Shown piece after piece: positions 15,863-23,689 of a stretch of DNA of 55,966 nucleotides (its first letter is position 1; every line of letters starts with the position of its first letter). Made by a program: the position numbers and the translations under genes. The stretch is from JAQBGV01 sp032128395. GTDB lineage: Bacteria; Planctomycetota; UBA8108; UBA1146. The DNA lies in the NCBI GenBank assembly GCA_032128395.1, contig JAQBGV010000113.1:1-55966 (forward strand). Reading direction: 5' to 3'. The notes under the pieces were generated by a model that saw nothing but the letters and a program-made list of their open reading frames with translations, made no database searches and was not told where the DNA came from.

Positions 15863-16681
15863 ATGCCGCCGAAACTCTCACGACGCTGGTTCTGCGCCAC
15901 CTCCGCGACCGCGGGTCTCGCATTTCTCGGCCCGATCTCACTCGCTGCGGCGAATCGAACTCGCGCGGACGAAGTCGTCGGTTCGGTCGGGCGGTTCTTC
16001 CCCACCACCGATCCTTCGCTCTCGCAGGCGGTGGTCGGCGCGAGTCATGTCCGCTTCGATGAAGTTCGTGAGCTCTTGAAGGAGGATCGTTCCCTCGCGC
16101 TCGCATCGTGGGACTGGGGATTCGGCGACTGGGAGAGTGCCCTCGGCGCCGCGTCGCACATGGGCCAGCACGGAATCGCCGAACTGCTGATGGAGCACGG
16201 CGCGCGCCCGAACGTGTTCACCTTCGCGATGCTCGACCACGTCGACTCGGTGAAGGCGATCTGCGAGGCGACCCCAGGAATCCAGCGAAACCGCGGGCCG
16301 CACGGAATCACTCTGCTCGCTCATGCGCAGCACGGCAAGGCGGCGCGGGTGGAAGAATTCCTCAGCGCGCTGGGTGGCGCGGATGAACGCGAAGCGATGA
16401 TCGAGTACAACCCGGAGCGACGGGGGACCTACGTCGGTGAGTATCTCTTCGAAGAGGGTGAGACCGACCGGTTGCACGTCGAGCTCACGAGAGGTGAGGG
16501 GATCGGAATCCTGCGCACCGGCGGCACCTCACGCCGCCTCCACAACACCGGCGAGCATCAGTTCTCCCCATCCGGAGCGCCGCACGTGACGATCCGGTTC
16601 AAGGTGGACGGGGAGCGTGCGACCGCACTGACGATCGAACGAGGAGCGCCGATCCTCACCGCCCTGAGGGTCGAGGGCTAG
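15863..16681 (+). CDS. Tat-exported ankyrin-repeat-like protein
   Basis: The 272-residue protein starts at ATG 15863 behind GGAGAGA. It opens with a twin-arginine signal (SRRWFCATSATAGLAFLGP...AAA), implying export in folded form. Residues about 60-180 contain helical pairs with ankyrin-like wording: 'ALGAASHMGQHGIAELLMEHGARPNVFTFAMLDHVDSVKAIC' and 'HGITLLAHAQHGKAARVEEFL'. A C-terminal beta-rich module follows ('PHVTIRFKVDGERATALTIERG'), which resembles the DUF3471-like strand pair found at the end of many secreted hydrolases. No catalytic motif seen. Its 3' end overlaps the antisense small gene by 26 bp. Confidence 0.77.
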   Translation: MPPKLSRRWFCATSATAGLAFLGPISLAAANRTRADEVVGSVGRFFPTTDPSLSQAVVGASHVRFDEVRELLKEDRSLALASWDWGFGDWESALGAASHMGQHGIAELLMEHGARPNVFTFAMLDHVDSVKAICEATPGIQRNRGPHGITLLAHAQHGKAARVEEFLSALGGADEREAMIEYNPERRGTYVGEYLFEEGETDRLHVELTRGEGIGILRTGGTSRRLHNTGEHQFSPSGAPHVTIRFKVDGERATALTIERGAPILTALRVEG

Positions 16682-16925
16682 CCCGCCTTCCGAGGAGATC
16701 GCGTGCTTGATCGACCGTGAAGGCGTGCACTTCGAAGGTAGCGGCGACCGCGTCGGGCGCGCCATCTTTCAGGAAGTGTGTGCCGAGGGGGTGCTGGCGC
16801 GCTCGCTCGATGAGCGCTTCGGCCGCGGCGAGGTGCTGGGGATCACCGACAGGGTGGAGTGCTTCGAGGTGCGGTGCTCCGAAGGGGTGTTGCGCCTTGA
16901 ATCTCGCATCCGGTTGACGGATCAT
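16656..16925 (-). CDS. Small conserved-looking hypothetical protein
   Basis: An 89-residue frame starting at ATG 16925 with GGGAGG 7 bases upstream. It has a sensible amphipathic composition ('GAPHLEALHPVGDPQHLAAAEALIERARQHPLGTHFLKDGAPDAVAATFEVHAFTVDQARDLL'-type helices, described here in parts: HPFGAPHLEAL, 'EALIERARQHPLGTHFL' and 'FEVHAFTVDQARDLL'). It converges on, and overlaps by 26 bp, the ankyrin-like gene. I do not recognise a family. It is the best coding candidate for the 395-bp stretch 16682-17076; the opposite-strand frames there look like shadows. Confidence 0.5.
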   Translation of the reverse strand: MIRQPDARFKAQHPFGAPHLEALHPVGDPQHLAAAEALIERARQHPLGTHFLKDGAPDAVAATFEVHAFTVDQARDLLGRRASPRPSGR

Positions 16926-17076
16926 CTCCGGCCTCCCGCTCTCGAGTCCCCGCCTGGAATACCGATCTGGCGAGAGGGAGTCAAGGGACGGGGGAGTCCA
17001 GGCGAGGGGCGCCCGGCCAGTGGCCGGACGGCTACCCTTCCTTCGCCCTCTCTCCAACCTGCGATCGAGGCATGAC

Positions 17077-18042
17077 ATGGCTCTTCCGCGCTCTGTCACG
17101 GTTTGTGAATGCTGGGCTCGCGACGGCCTCCAGTCGATCCCCACGGTCATCCCCACCGAACGGAAGATCGAGATGATCCACCGGATCGTCGCGTCCGGTG
17201 TGAAGAAGCTCGAGGTGACGTCCTTCTCGCATCCCAAGTTGCTCCCGCAATTCGCCGACGCGGTGGAGGTGATGCGCGGCATCGATCGACGCCCGGGCGT
17301 TTCCTACGTGGTGCTGATGCCGAACGAGAAGGGTTTCGACCGTCTCGAGAAGTGCCATGGTGAGGGATACGGAGCGGACGAGATCATTCTGATGATCTCG
17401 GCGAGTCAGGCTCACAACGAAGTGAACTTCCGACTCTCGCACGATGACGCGAAAACTGTCCACGCTCGAATCATCGAACGAGCGAAGAAGCTCGGCACCA
17501 GAGTGATCGGCTGTACCGGAACTGTCTATGGGTGCCCGATCGACGGTGACGTCGCCATGGCGGACGTCGTCGACATCACGAAGTTCTACATCGATGCCGG
17601 GGCGGACACGATCATGCTGGGGGATACCACCGGGGCCGCGACCCCGCTCAGCGTCCGCGAGCGCATCGGAGAGCTCCGATCACTCTGGCCGGACGTGGAA
17701 TTCATCGCCCACTTCCACGACACCCGCGGCAACGGCATCGTGAACTCCTTCGTCGCGCTGGAGCTCGGCCTGCGGTACGTCGACTCCTCCATCGGTGCGA
17801 TCGGCGGCCAGCCGCAGCCGAAGAGCGACACCCGCAAGTATCAACTCGGATTCACCGGGAACACCTGTAGCGAAGACCTCGTCGCACTGCTCGATGAGAT
17901 GGGGGTCGAGACGGGGATCGACATCGACCAGTTCATCGAGACCGGCCTCCGCGCGGAGGAGATCATCGGCCAGCCGCTCCGTGCGAACGTGATTCGCAGC
18001 GGACGAGTGAACCACCGCCCTCGGAGCTTCGAGATCGCCTAG
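17077..18042 (+). CDS. HMG-CoA-lyase-like TIM-barrel enzyme lacking the usual catalytic Cys
   Basis: The 321-residue protein starts at ATG 17077 (GAGG 6 bases upstream). It has the DRE-TIM/HMGL-like hallmarks: 'ARDGLQ' metal/acid motif near residue 14, 'VTSFSHPKLLPQFAD', 'LGDTTGAATP', the metal ligands in 'HFHDTRGNG', and 'GFTGNTCSEDLVALLDEMG' near the end. HMG-CoA lyase cleaves HMG-CoA to acetoacetate and acetyl-CoA in leucine breakdown. The loop that carries the catalytic Cys in human HMGL (GGCPYA) reads GGQPQP here, so substrate or mechanism may differ. It is convergent with the M1 gene, and its TAG stop (18040-18042) is supplied by the inverted-repeat element. Confidence 0.82.
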   Translation: MALPRSVTVCECWARDGLQSIPTVIPTERKIEMIHRIVASGVKKLEVTSFSHPKLLPQFADAVEVMRGIDRRPGVSYVVLMPNEKGFDRLEKCHGEGYGADEIILMISASQAHNEVNFRLSHDDAKTVHARIIERAKKLGTRVIGCTGTVYGCPIDGDVAMADVVDITKFYIDAGADTIMLGDTTGAATPLSVRERIGELRSLWPDVEFIAHFHDTRGNGIVNSFVALELGLRYVDSSIGAIGGQPQPKSDTRKYQLGFTGNTCSEDLVALLDEMGVETGIDIDQFIETGLRAEEIIGQPLRANVIRSGRVNHRPRSFEIA

Positions 18043-18122
18043 GAGGCTGACGGAGCTCTCGTTCGAGACGTCGTCGAGCAAGCCGGCGACGTCCGATCCG
18101 AGGTTTTCCGACAGCCTCCTAG
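18039..18122. repeat. 84-bp element bounded by 16-bp inverted repeats
   Basis: CTAGGAGGCTGACGGA (18039-18054) and TCCGACAGCCTCCTAG (18107-18122) are inverted repeats with a single mismatch. The interior contains GAGACGTCGTCG, shared with the half copy at 10473-10511. The element lies exactly between the convergent HMGL-like and M1 genes and provides the HMGL stop codon. It could be a small non-autonomous mobile or REP-like element, and as a strong hairpin it may end transcription in both directions. Confidence 0.75.
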
Positions 18123-18150
18123 ATACGGCCCCGCAGAGCGACTCACACCT

Positions 18151-20802
18151 CTAGTTCGAACCTGCCTTCACGGTCTTTTGCGTCGCGTTCTCGATCGAAG
18201 CGCCGTCTCCCAGTTCGCGCTCCAGCTTGGCGAGGCGTTCCGAGAGCGCTTTGTTCTGATCGACGGCCTCCCTCAGCTCAGTGCGGAGGTCTGCGAGCTG
18301 CACTTGTGCAGGCTTGCCCGATTGGATCGCCTGGATCGTTTCGAGCGCGCTCTTGCGCAACCTCCGGTTCGAATCATTGGCCGCGATCGCCTCGAGAGTC
18401 GGGATGGTCTCCCGGGCGAGGCCAGGCTCGATGATCTGACCGAGCGCGCTCACGGCGCTGGATCGAGTGCGGGAACCGGTGTCGTCGAGGGAAACGCGAA
18501 TGGTGTCGATGATCGCGAGCAACGTTTCGTCGTCGAGCTGCATTCGCTTGGTGATGTCCGCGAGTGCGCGGATGGCGGTGGGCCGACAGCTCCGCGGCTT
18601 GTCGCGGCCGGTCCACTCGGTGAGGAGGGCGATCGCGCTCGGATCCTGAACGCGTCCGAGAGCGGAGATGGCGGCGTTGCGGATCGTCTCGAACCTGGAG
18701 TCACGCTCGAGGACCTTCGTGAGAACGAGCAGGGTGTCTGACGCCTCCAGACGCGCATACGTGGAGATCGCGGTGGTCTCCACGCTGTAGCTGGGATCCC
18801 CATCGATGACCAAGGGTCGGATCGCGGCGATCACTTTCGGGTCTTGGTGGAACGATGCGAGGTGTTGGGCGCACGCACGCCGCGTCCTCGGGTGCTTCTG
18901 CCCCAGACCGCTGACGAGAGCGTCGCGAGCCGAGTCCCCACCGATCTTCGCGAGGGCGTCCGCCGCCTCGCTCTGGACCCCCCAGAATCCGTCCTTGAGG
19001 AGCGCCTCGGCGAGGATCTCGGTGTCGGCCTTGTTCTCCGAACCAGAGAAGTGTTTCACCGCTCGGACACGAGCGACCACCGAGGGGTCCTCGCGCAACT
19101 GAGAGATCCATAGGTCGCGCGGCTTCTTCTCGTCGAGGTCCATCAACACGGACTGATCGGGATCGATCCGAACCAGCGTGGGGGCGGCGGCGAGTGGAAA
19201 ATGGAAGGTGGTCTGCTTCTCGGTGAGTGGGCGCGTGAAGCGCTCGAAACCATCTGCCCAGATGAACTCGACGACCAACGGGAAGTGGAAGGCGGGAGAT
19301 TCCTGGGTCTGCTTCACATCGAGGCGGACCGTCTTCTCCGCCGCATCCCACTTGTAGCCGACTTCCACTACCGGATGCCCGGGGCGTTCGGTCCAGTCGT
19401 AGAAGAAGCGCTCGAACGAGCGCCCCGACACCTGCTCGATCGCACGACGGAGGTCGATGGTCTCGACCGACGCGTGGGAATGGTCACGGAGGAAGCGGCC
19501 GAGAACTTCGCGGAACGTCGAGTCGCCGAGCTGCCGCCGGAGCATGTGCAGGACCCAGGCTCCCTTGGGATAGGCTCGAGAATCGAAGACGGCCGAGGGA
19601 TGAGAGTAGGCGCGATCGACGATGGGCAAATTCGCCCCGCCGCGCTTGGCGCCGCCTGCCTTTTCGAACATGTTGTACGCGAACTCGTCGCCTCCGCGAT
19701 CTTCCTCTTCCCAGAGCGCCTCGAAGTAGGATGCGAAGCCCTCGTTGAGCCAGATATGGGCCCATTCGCGACACGTCGTGTAGTCCCCGAACCACTGGTG
19801 CGCGAGCTCGTGCGAGATGAGCCCGTCGGATCCACCGTCGATGAGTGAGCGCTCATCTTGCAGCGAGCGCGTGCCGAGAGTCGTGGCGGTGGTGTTCTCC
19901 ATGCCTCCGCCGAATCCTTCGCAACACAGCTGGGCGTAGCGATCCCAGGGATACTCCACTCCCGTGAACTCGCTGAAGAACTCCAGCATGCGCGTGGTGT
20001 TCTGGAAGGTCTGCGAACTCCAGGAAGCGTATTCGGGGTGCACCCAGTATTCGATGGACTTGCCACGCCAGGTATTTCGAGTGATGTGAAATTCGCCGGC
20101 GATGAGGCTCATCAGGTAGGTGGAGTGCGGCTGGTCGAGACGCCAGTGAAACTTGACCTTGTCCCCGATCTCCTCCTTGGAGACGAGATGGCCGTTCGAG
20201 CTGACCTCGTAGCCACGCTTCGTCGTGATCACCATCTCCGAGGTGTGTTTTTCGCTGGGGAGGTCGAAGCAAGGGAACCAGTGCGAGCTGAAGACCGACT
20301 GTCCCTGCGACCAAACCACCGCCGGAACATCCGATTCGTCCCGAGTGGGTCCATAGAAGTGGAGACCATTCTCGGATTCCCCCACGGAGTAGTCGATCCA
20401 GAGGCTGAGAGTCTCTCCGGCCGGGACCGATTCCGCGAGCGTCACCTCGAGGTGCTGGCCATCATTCGTGAACTCTGTGGGGACTGGATTCTTCCCGCGA
20501 GAAGCGCGCACCGCGGCAACGTCCAACGCCACTGCGTCCAGGGTGATGGTGGTGACCTCGCGAAGCACCCTCAGGTCGAGACGCGCGGTCCCCTCGACGG
20601 ATTTCCCCAACACGTCCACATCGAGTTCGAGTGCGACGTGCGTGCAGTCGACGAGGCGATCTTCGACGAATCGGGTCAACTCCTTCTCGTCGGCTGCAGT
20701 CAGGGTGAGGGAGATCAGGGAGAGGGCGAGGATCGCACCGGGGATCCAGAACGAGTTCGAGCGAACTCGAGCGCGGGCGCGCGTGGGCGACAACGGCATC
20801 AT
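18151..20802 (-). CDS. Secreted M1-family zinc aminopeptidase with HEAT-like repeats
   Basis: The 883-residue protein starts at ATG 20802 (AAGG about 7 bases upstream; a second ATG is adjacent). A signal peptide spans roughly residues 1-36. The aminopeptidase N architecture is clear: beta saddle, the exopeptidase motif GGMEN (299-303), zinc site HELAH (331-335) with Glu354 in NEGFASYFE, and a catalytic-domain Tyr region 'YPKGAWVLHML'. After about residue 590 the usual M1 C-terminal domain is replaced by HEAT/PBS-like helical repeats ('NAAISALGRVQDPSAIALL', 'SAVSALGQI') and a final coiled coil (about 840-870). It removes N-terminal residues from peptides in the periplasm and probably works with the S9 and Tricorn enzymes nearby. 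Confidence 0.92.
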   Translation of the reverse strand: MMPLSPTRARARVRSNSFWIPGAILALSLISLTLTAADEKELTRFVEDRLVDCTHVALELDVDVLGKSVEGTARLDLRVLREVTTITLDAVALDVAAVRASRGKNPVPTEFTNDGQHLEVTLAESVPAGETLSLWIDYSVGESENGLHFYGPTRDESDVPAVVWSQGQSVFSSHWFPCFDLPSEKHTSEMVITTKRGYEVSSNGHLVSKEEIGDKVKFHWRLDQPHSTYLMSLIAGEFHITRNTWRGKSIEYWVHPEYASWSSQTFQNTTRMLEFFSEFTGVEYPWDRYAQLCCEGFGGGMENTTATTLGTRSLQDERSLIDGGSDGLISHELAHQWFGDYTTCREWAHIWLNEGFASYFEALWEEEDRGGDEFAYNMFEKAGGAKRGGANLPIVDRAYSHPSAVFDSRAYPKGAWVLHMLRRQLGDSTFREVLGRFLRDHSHASVETIDLRRAIEQVSGRSFERFFYDWTERPGHPVVEVGYKWDAAEKTVRLDVKQTQESPAFHFPLVVEFIWADGFERFTRPLTEKQTTFHFPLAAAPTLVRIDPDQSVLMDLDEKKPRDLWISQLREDPSVVARVRAVKHFSGSENKADTEILAEALLKDGFWGVQSEAADALAKIGGDSARDALVSGLGQKHPRTRRACAQHLASFHQDPKVIAAIRPLVIDGDPSYSVETTAISTYARLEASDTLLVLTKVLERDSRFETIRNAAISALGRVQDPSAIALLTEWTGRDKPRSCRPTAIRALADITKRMQLDDETLLAIIDTIRVSLDDTGSRTRSSAVSALGQIIEPGLARETIPTLEAIAANDSNRRLRKSALETIQAIQSGKPAQVQLADLRTELREAVDQNKALSERLAKLERELGDGASIENATQKTVKAGSN

Positions 20803-21217
20803 GGGGTGCCTTTCCACTCGAAGGACTGGGATATGGCGAAGAGTGCAGACATGAACTCTGCCGGCAAGGTACCGATCTGCCGTGACACGCGCAACCTCCA
20901 CGGCACCGAGCGCGGCTTCCAGGTGGAAGGAGCGTCTCGGGAGCAGCTCGAGACGGATGCCGATCCATCGAACCTACTGCTGGCGGGAGGGTCGGAGAAG
21001 GGGTCTGTCCTCTCCTTGCCGAGTGAGTGTCCCCTCCCCGCCCCGGGTCGTGTTCGCTCCGCTCCCTCCGGCATTCCCCATCCCGGCCCCCTCCCCACGC
21101 GCGAACGGATCCGCTAGATTGCCGATCGACTTCGACGGCGGCTGCGGGCCGCGACGACGGTGAGGACCACCCGAGACGGGATCGGGACGCGCGACCCGAG
21201 AGACGGAGGAGGGCAGC
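20803..21217. other. Divergent intergenic region, no gene seen
   Basis: These 415 bp separate the M1 peptidase (-) and the BNR-repeat gene (+) and should hold both promoters. The stretch 21020-21110 is C-rich and of low complexity (CCCCTCCCC, CATCCCGGCCCCC, CACGCGCGAACGG). Short open frames run through it but none has a ribosome site with a plausible product. A good ribosome site, GGAGGAGGG, precedes the + gene start at 21218. Confidence 0.6.
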
Positions 21218-22342
21218 ATGGCCAAGCAAGTGATCGTGAGCGTGGGGACCAAGCGCGGCCTCTTCCTGCTGCGATCGGGCCCGGCCCGACGCCGCTGGAG
21301 CGTGGAGGGTCCGCTCCTCAAGGGGTGGTCGGTCCCGTACGCGATGATCGACACCCGGGGCACGCCTCGCATCCACGCCGCCGCGACGCACTTCACGTAC
21401 GGCAGTACGACACTCTCCGCCGACACCGCGGGGAAGAAGTTCACTCCGGCGACACAACCTCCCGCGTTCCCGAAGCTCAACGAGAAGGCGGCGAAGTTCG
21501 CCGAACAGTATGGGATCGACAAGTCCGAGAAAATCTGGGCGATCGCACCTGGTCCCGCGAAACGCAAGAAGGTGCTCTACGCGGGCACCGCCCCCGCCGG
21601 CCTCTTCCGCAGCGAGGACCTGGGGAAGACATGGGAGCCGGTCGATGGCATCAACCGTCACTCCACCCGCGACGACTGGAGCCCCGGCGCGGGGGGACAG
21701 TGCTTACACAGCATACAGATCGACTCGTCCGATCCGGATCGCATGTACGTCGCGATCTCCGCGGCGGGTTCGTTCCGTAGTGATGATGGCGGCGCGAACT
21801 GGACCCCGATCAACCGCAGCGTGGCCGAGTACGTCGGCGCCCCGAAGGAATCGGACGTCGGCACCTGAGTGCACAAACTCCTCGTGCATCCGGCGGCGCC
21901 GGATGTCCTCTACCAACAGAACCACGTCGGGGTGTACCGCTCGAAGGACCGCGGCGATTCGTGGGAGCGGATCGACGAAGGTCTCCCCTACGACTTCGGA
22001 TTCGGACTGGCCCTGAATCCGTACGACCCGAACGGCTGCTACGTCCTCCCCCTCGAACCAGGGCAGTACAGTTTCCGCGCGACCGACGGCGCCCTGCGCG
22101 TGTTCCGCTCGGGGAAGAACGGGCGCGGCTGGAAGAAGCTGACGAAGGGGCTCCCCCAGAAGAACGCCTACCTCAGCGTCCTTCGCCAGGCGATGAGCTC
22201 GGACTCGTGCAACCCTTGCGGGGTCTACTTCGGGACGGGCGGAGGACACGTGTTCGCGAGCGCGGACGAGGGGGAGAGCTGGCAGGTCGCGGCCGAGTTC
22301 CTGCCACCGGTCCAGTCGGTCACCGCCGCGGTCGTCGAATGA
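21218..22342 (+). CDS. BNR/sortilin-like beta-propeller protein interrupted by one in-frame TGA at a conserved Cys position
   Basis: Read through the TGA at 21866-21868 (codon 217), the frame gives 374 residues, the normal length for this family of WD40/BNR-like 'glycosyl hydrolase' proteins. Asp-box-type motifs recur on both sides: 'GLFRSEDLGKTWEPV', 'GSFRSDDGGANWTPI', 'GVYRSKDRGDSWERI' and 'HVFASADEGESWQVA'. The TGA sits in 'VGT*VHKLLVHP', where relatives, as I recall them, read GQCVHKL..HP. Inside this same protein the preceding blade has GGQCLHSI (Cys162), which aligns the TGA with Cys. There is no other disruption, and the downstream MoaD-like start overlaps the stop (ATGA). Options are selenocysteine, a recent nonsense mutation, or a base-call error. 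Translation could restart at GTG 21869. Cellular role unknown; no signal peptide. Confidence 0.82.
21866..21905 (+). other. In-frame TGA plus downstream hairpin (candidate bacterial SECIS)
   Basis: Eighteen bases after the TGA, CATCCGGC (21887-21894) pairs perfectly with GCCGGATG (21898-21905) around the loop GGC. An 8-bp stem, G in the first loop positions and 26 bases between the TGA and the loop fall within the loose bacterial SECIS pattern as I remember it. The hairpin also encodes HPAAPD, a family-conserved segment, and GC-rich DNA makes hairpins easily, so this is suggestive only. Confidence 0.35.
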
Positions 22343-22626
22343 CCTCGACCGCCCCCGCGGTGACGCTGCGCCTCCCGACCGTCCTGAAGCTAGTGGTCGG
22401 GAAGGACCTGCTCCGCGTGCGCGGTCGGACCATTCCCGAGGCACTCGAGTCCGCGTTCGATGAACTCCCGAACCTCCGCCGACACCTGCTCCTCCCCTCG
22501 GGGGAACTCCGGCCACATATCCTCTGCCTGCGCAACGGCGAGAGCATCCTGCGCGCCGAGATCGCGGACACTGCGCTCGCGGATGGGGACGAGCTCTGGA
22601 TCCACCAGGCGATCTCGGGGGGGTAG
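22339..22626 (+). CDS. MoaD/ThiS-like ubiquitin-fold sulfur-carrier protein
   Basis: A 95-residue protein whose ATG overlaps the BNR gene stop by 4 bp. The fold words match MoaD/ThiS: a first strand 'VTLRLPTVLKLVVG', a helix 'TIPEALESAFDELPNLRRHL', 'ILCLRNGESI' and 'LADGDELWIHQAISGG'. The C-terminal Gly-Gly is where these carriers are adenylated and thiocarboxylated. I recall MoaD/ThiS-like genes next to this BNR family elsewhere, so the pair is probably functional. No E1-like activating enzyme is in the window. The sulfur acceptor is unknown. Confidence 0.85.
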   Translation: MTSTAPAVTLRLPTVLKLVVGKDLLRVRGRTIPEALESAFDELPNLRRHLLLPSGELRPHILCLRNGESILRAEIADTALADGDELWIHQAISGG

Positions 22627-22775
22627 GCCGCCGCGCTCGCCCCACTGCGTCGCGACGATGAGCCCGGCGTGGTCCGACGGACCTCTCCGATGCCCGTCCT
22701 TGTCCCTTCTCTCCTCCCCTGGCTAGAATGGACGGCTCGTTCCTCATCACGCCACCCTGTCGAGAGGTTCACGAC

Positions 22776-23687
22776 GTGCACTCCCGGCAGTTCTCGATGA
22801 CGAACCTCGAGACGCTCGAAGCGGAGAGCATCTACACTCTCCGCGAGATCGCGGCGGAGTTCGAGCGCCCCGTCCTCCTGTACTCGGTGGGCAAGGACTC
22901 TTCGGTCCTCCTGCATCTTGCGAGGAAAGCGTTCGAACCGGCCCCGATCCCGTTTCCACTCCTCCATGTCGACACCGGGTACAAGTTCAGGGAGATGACG
23001 GAATTCCGCGATCGCGTCGCGCGCGAGCTCGGTTTGGAGCTGATCGTCTTCCGGAACGAAGATGCGATCCGGGCCGGCGCCGCGCCCGAACCGCTCGGCA
23101 CACAGCGATGCTGCTCCCTGCTCAAGACGGAGGCGCTCTTGATGGCGCTTCGGGAGCACCGGTTCGATGCCGCGATCGGCGGGGCGCGTCGCGATGAGGA
23201 ACGGTCTCGGGCCAAGGAGCGGATCTACTCGTTCCGGAACCAGTTCGGGGCGTGGGACCCACGGAATCAACGCCCGGAACTCTGGGAGATCTACAACGGC
23301 AAGATTCACCCGGGGGAGAGCATCCGCGCGTTCCCGCTGTCGAACTGGACCGAACTCGACGTGTGGATGTACATCTCCGAGGAGAAGATCGAGGTCAACC
23401 CGCTCTACTTCGCCCAGGTGCGGAAAATGGTCGATCGCGGCGGAGTGTTGTTCCCTGCGGACGGGACGCGATCGAGTCGAGAGGGCGAGACGCTGCTCAG
23501 CGTCTCGTGCCGCTACCGCAGTCTCGGCTGCACACCGTGTACCGGCGCGATTCGTTCTACGGCGCGGACCCTCGATGAGGTCGTAGAGGAGATGCTCCGG
23601 TTTCGCACGTCGGAACGCGCGTCCAGGATCATCGACCATGACGTCGATGGATCGATGGAGAAGAAGAAGCGCGAAGGGTACTTCTGA
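22776..23687 (+). CDS. cysD: Sulfate adenylyltransferase subunit 2
   Basis: The 303-residue protein is a textbook CysD: 'LEAESIYTLREIAAEFERPVLLYSVGKDSSVLLHL' region with the PP-loop SVGKDS, 'LHVDTGYKFREM', 'CCSLLKTEAL', 'GGARRDEERSRAKER', 'FPLSNWTELDVW', 'RYRSLGCTPCTG' and the terminal 'EKKKREGYF'. With CysN it makes adenylyl-sulfate (APS) from sulfate and ATP. GTG 22776 with GAGAGG 8 bases upstream gives the usual family length; ATG 22797 is the alternative. It is 2 bp upstream of cysNC. No PAPS reductase or sulfite reductase is present in the window. Confidence 0.95.
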   Translation: MHSRQFSMTNLETLEAESIYTLREIAAEFERPVLLYSVGKDSSVLLHLARKAFEPAPIPFPLLHVDTGYKFREMTEFRDRVARELGLELIVFRNEDAIRAGAAPEPLGTQRCCSLLKTEALLMALREHRFDAAIGGARRDEERSRAKERIYSFRNQFGAWDPRNQRPELWEIYNGKIHPGESIRAFPLSNWTELDVWMYISEEKIEVNPLYFAQVRKMVDRGGVLFPADGTRSSREGETLLSVSCRYRSLGCTPCTGAIRSTARTLDEVVEEMLRFRTSERASRIIDHDVDGSMEKKKREGYF

Positions 23688-23689
23688 TC

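Noticed and set aside
21869..22342. Separate downstream gene starting at GTG 21869
   Set aside because: It begins in the middle of a propeller blade right after the TGA and has no ribosome site; read-through or a broken gene explains it better, though restart is possible.
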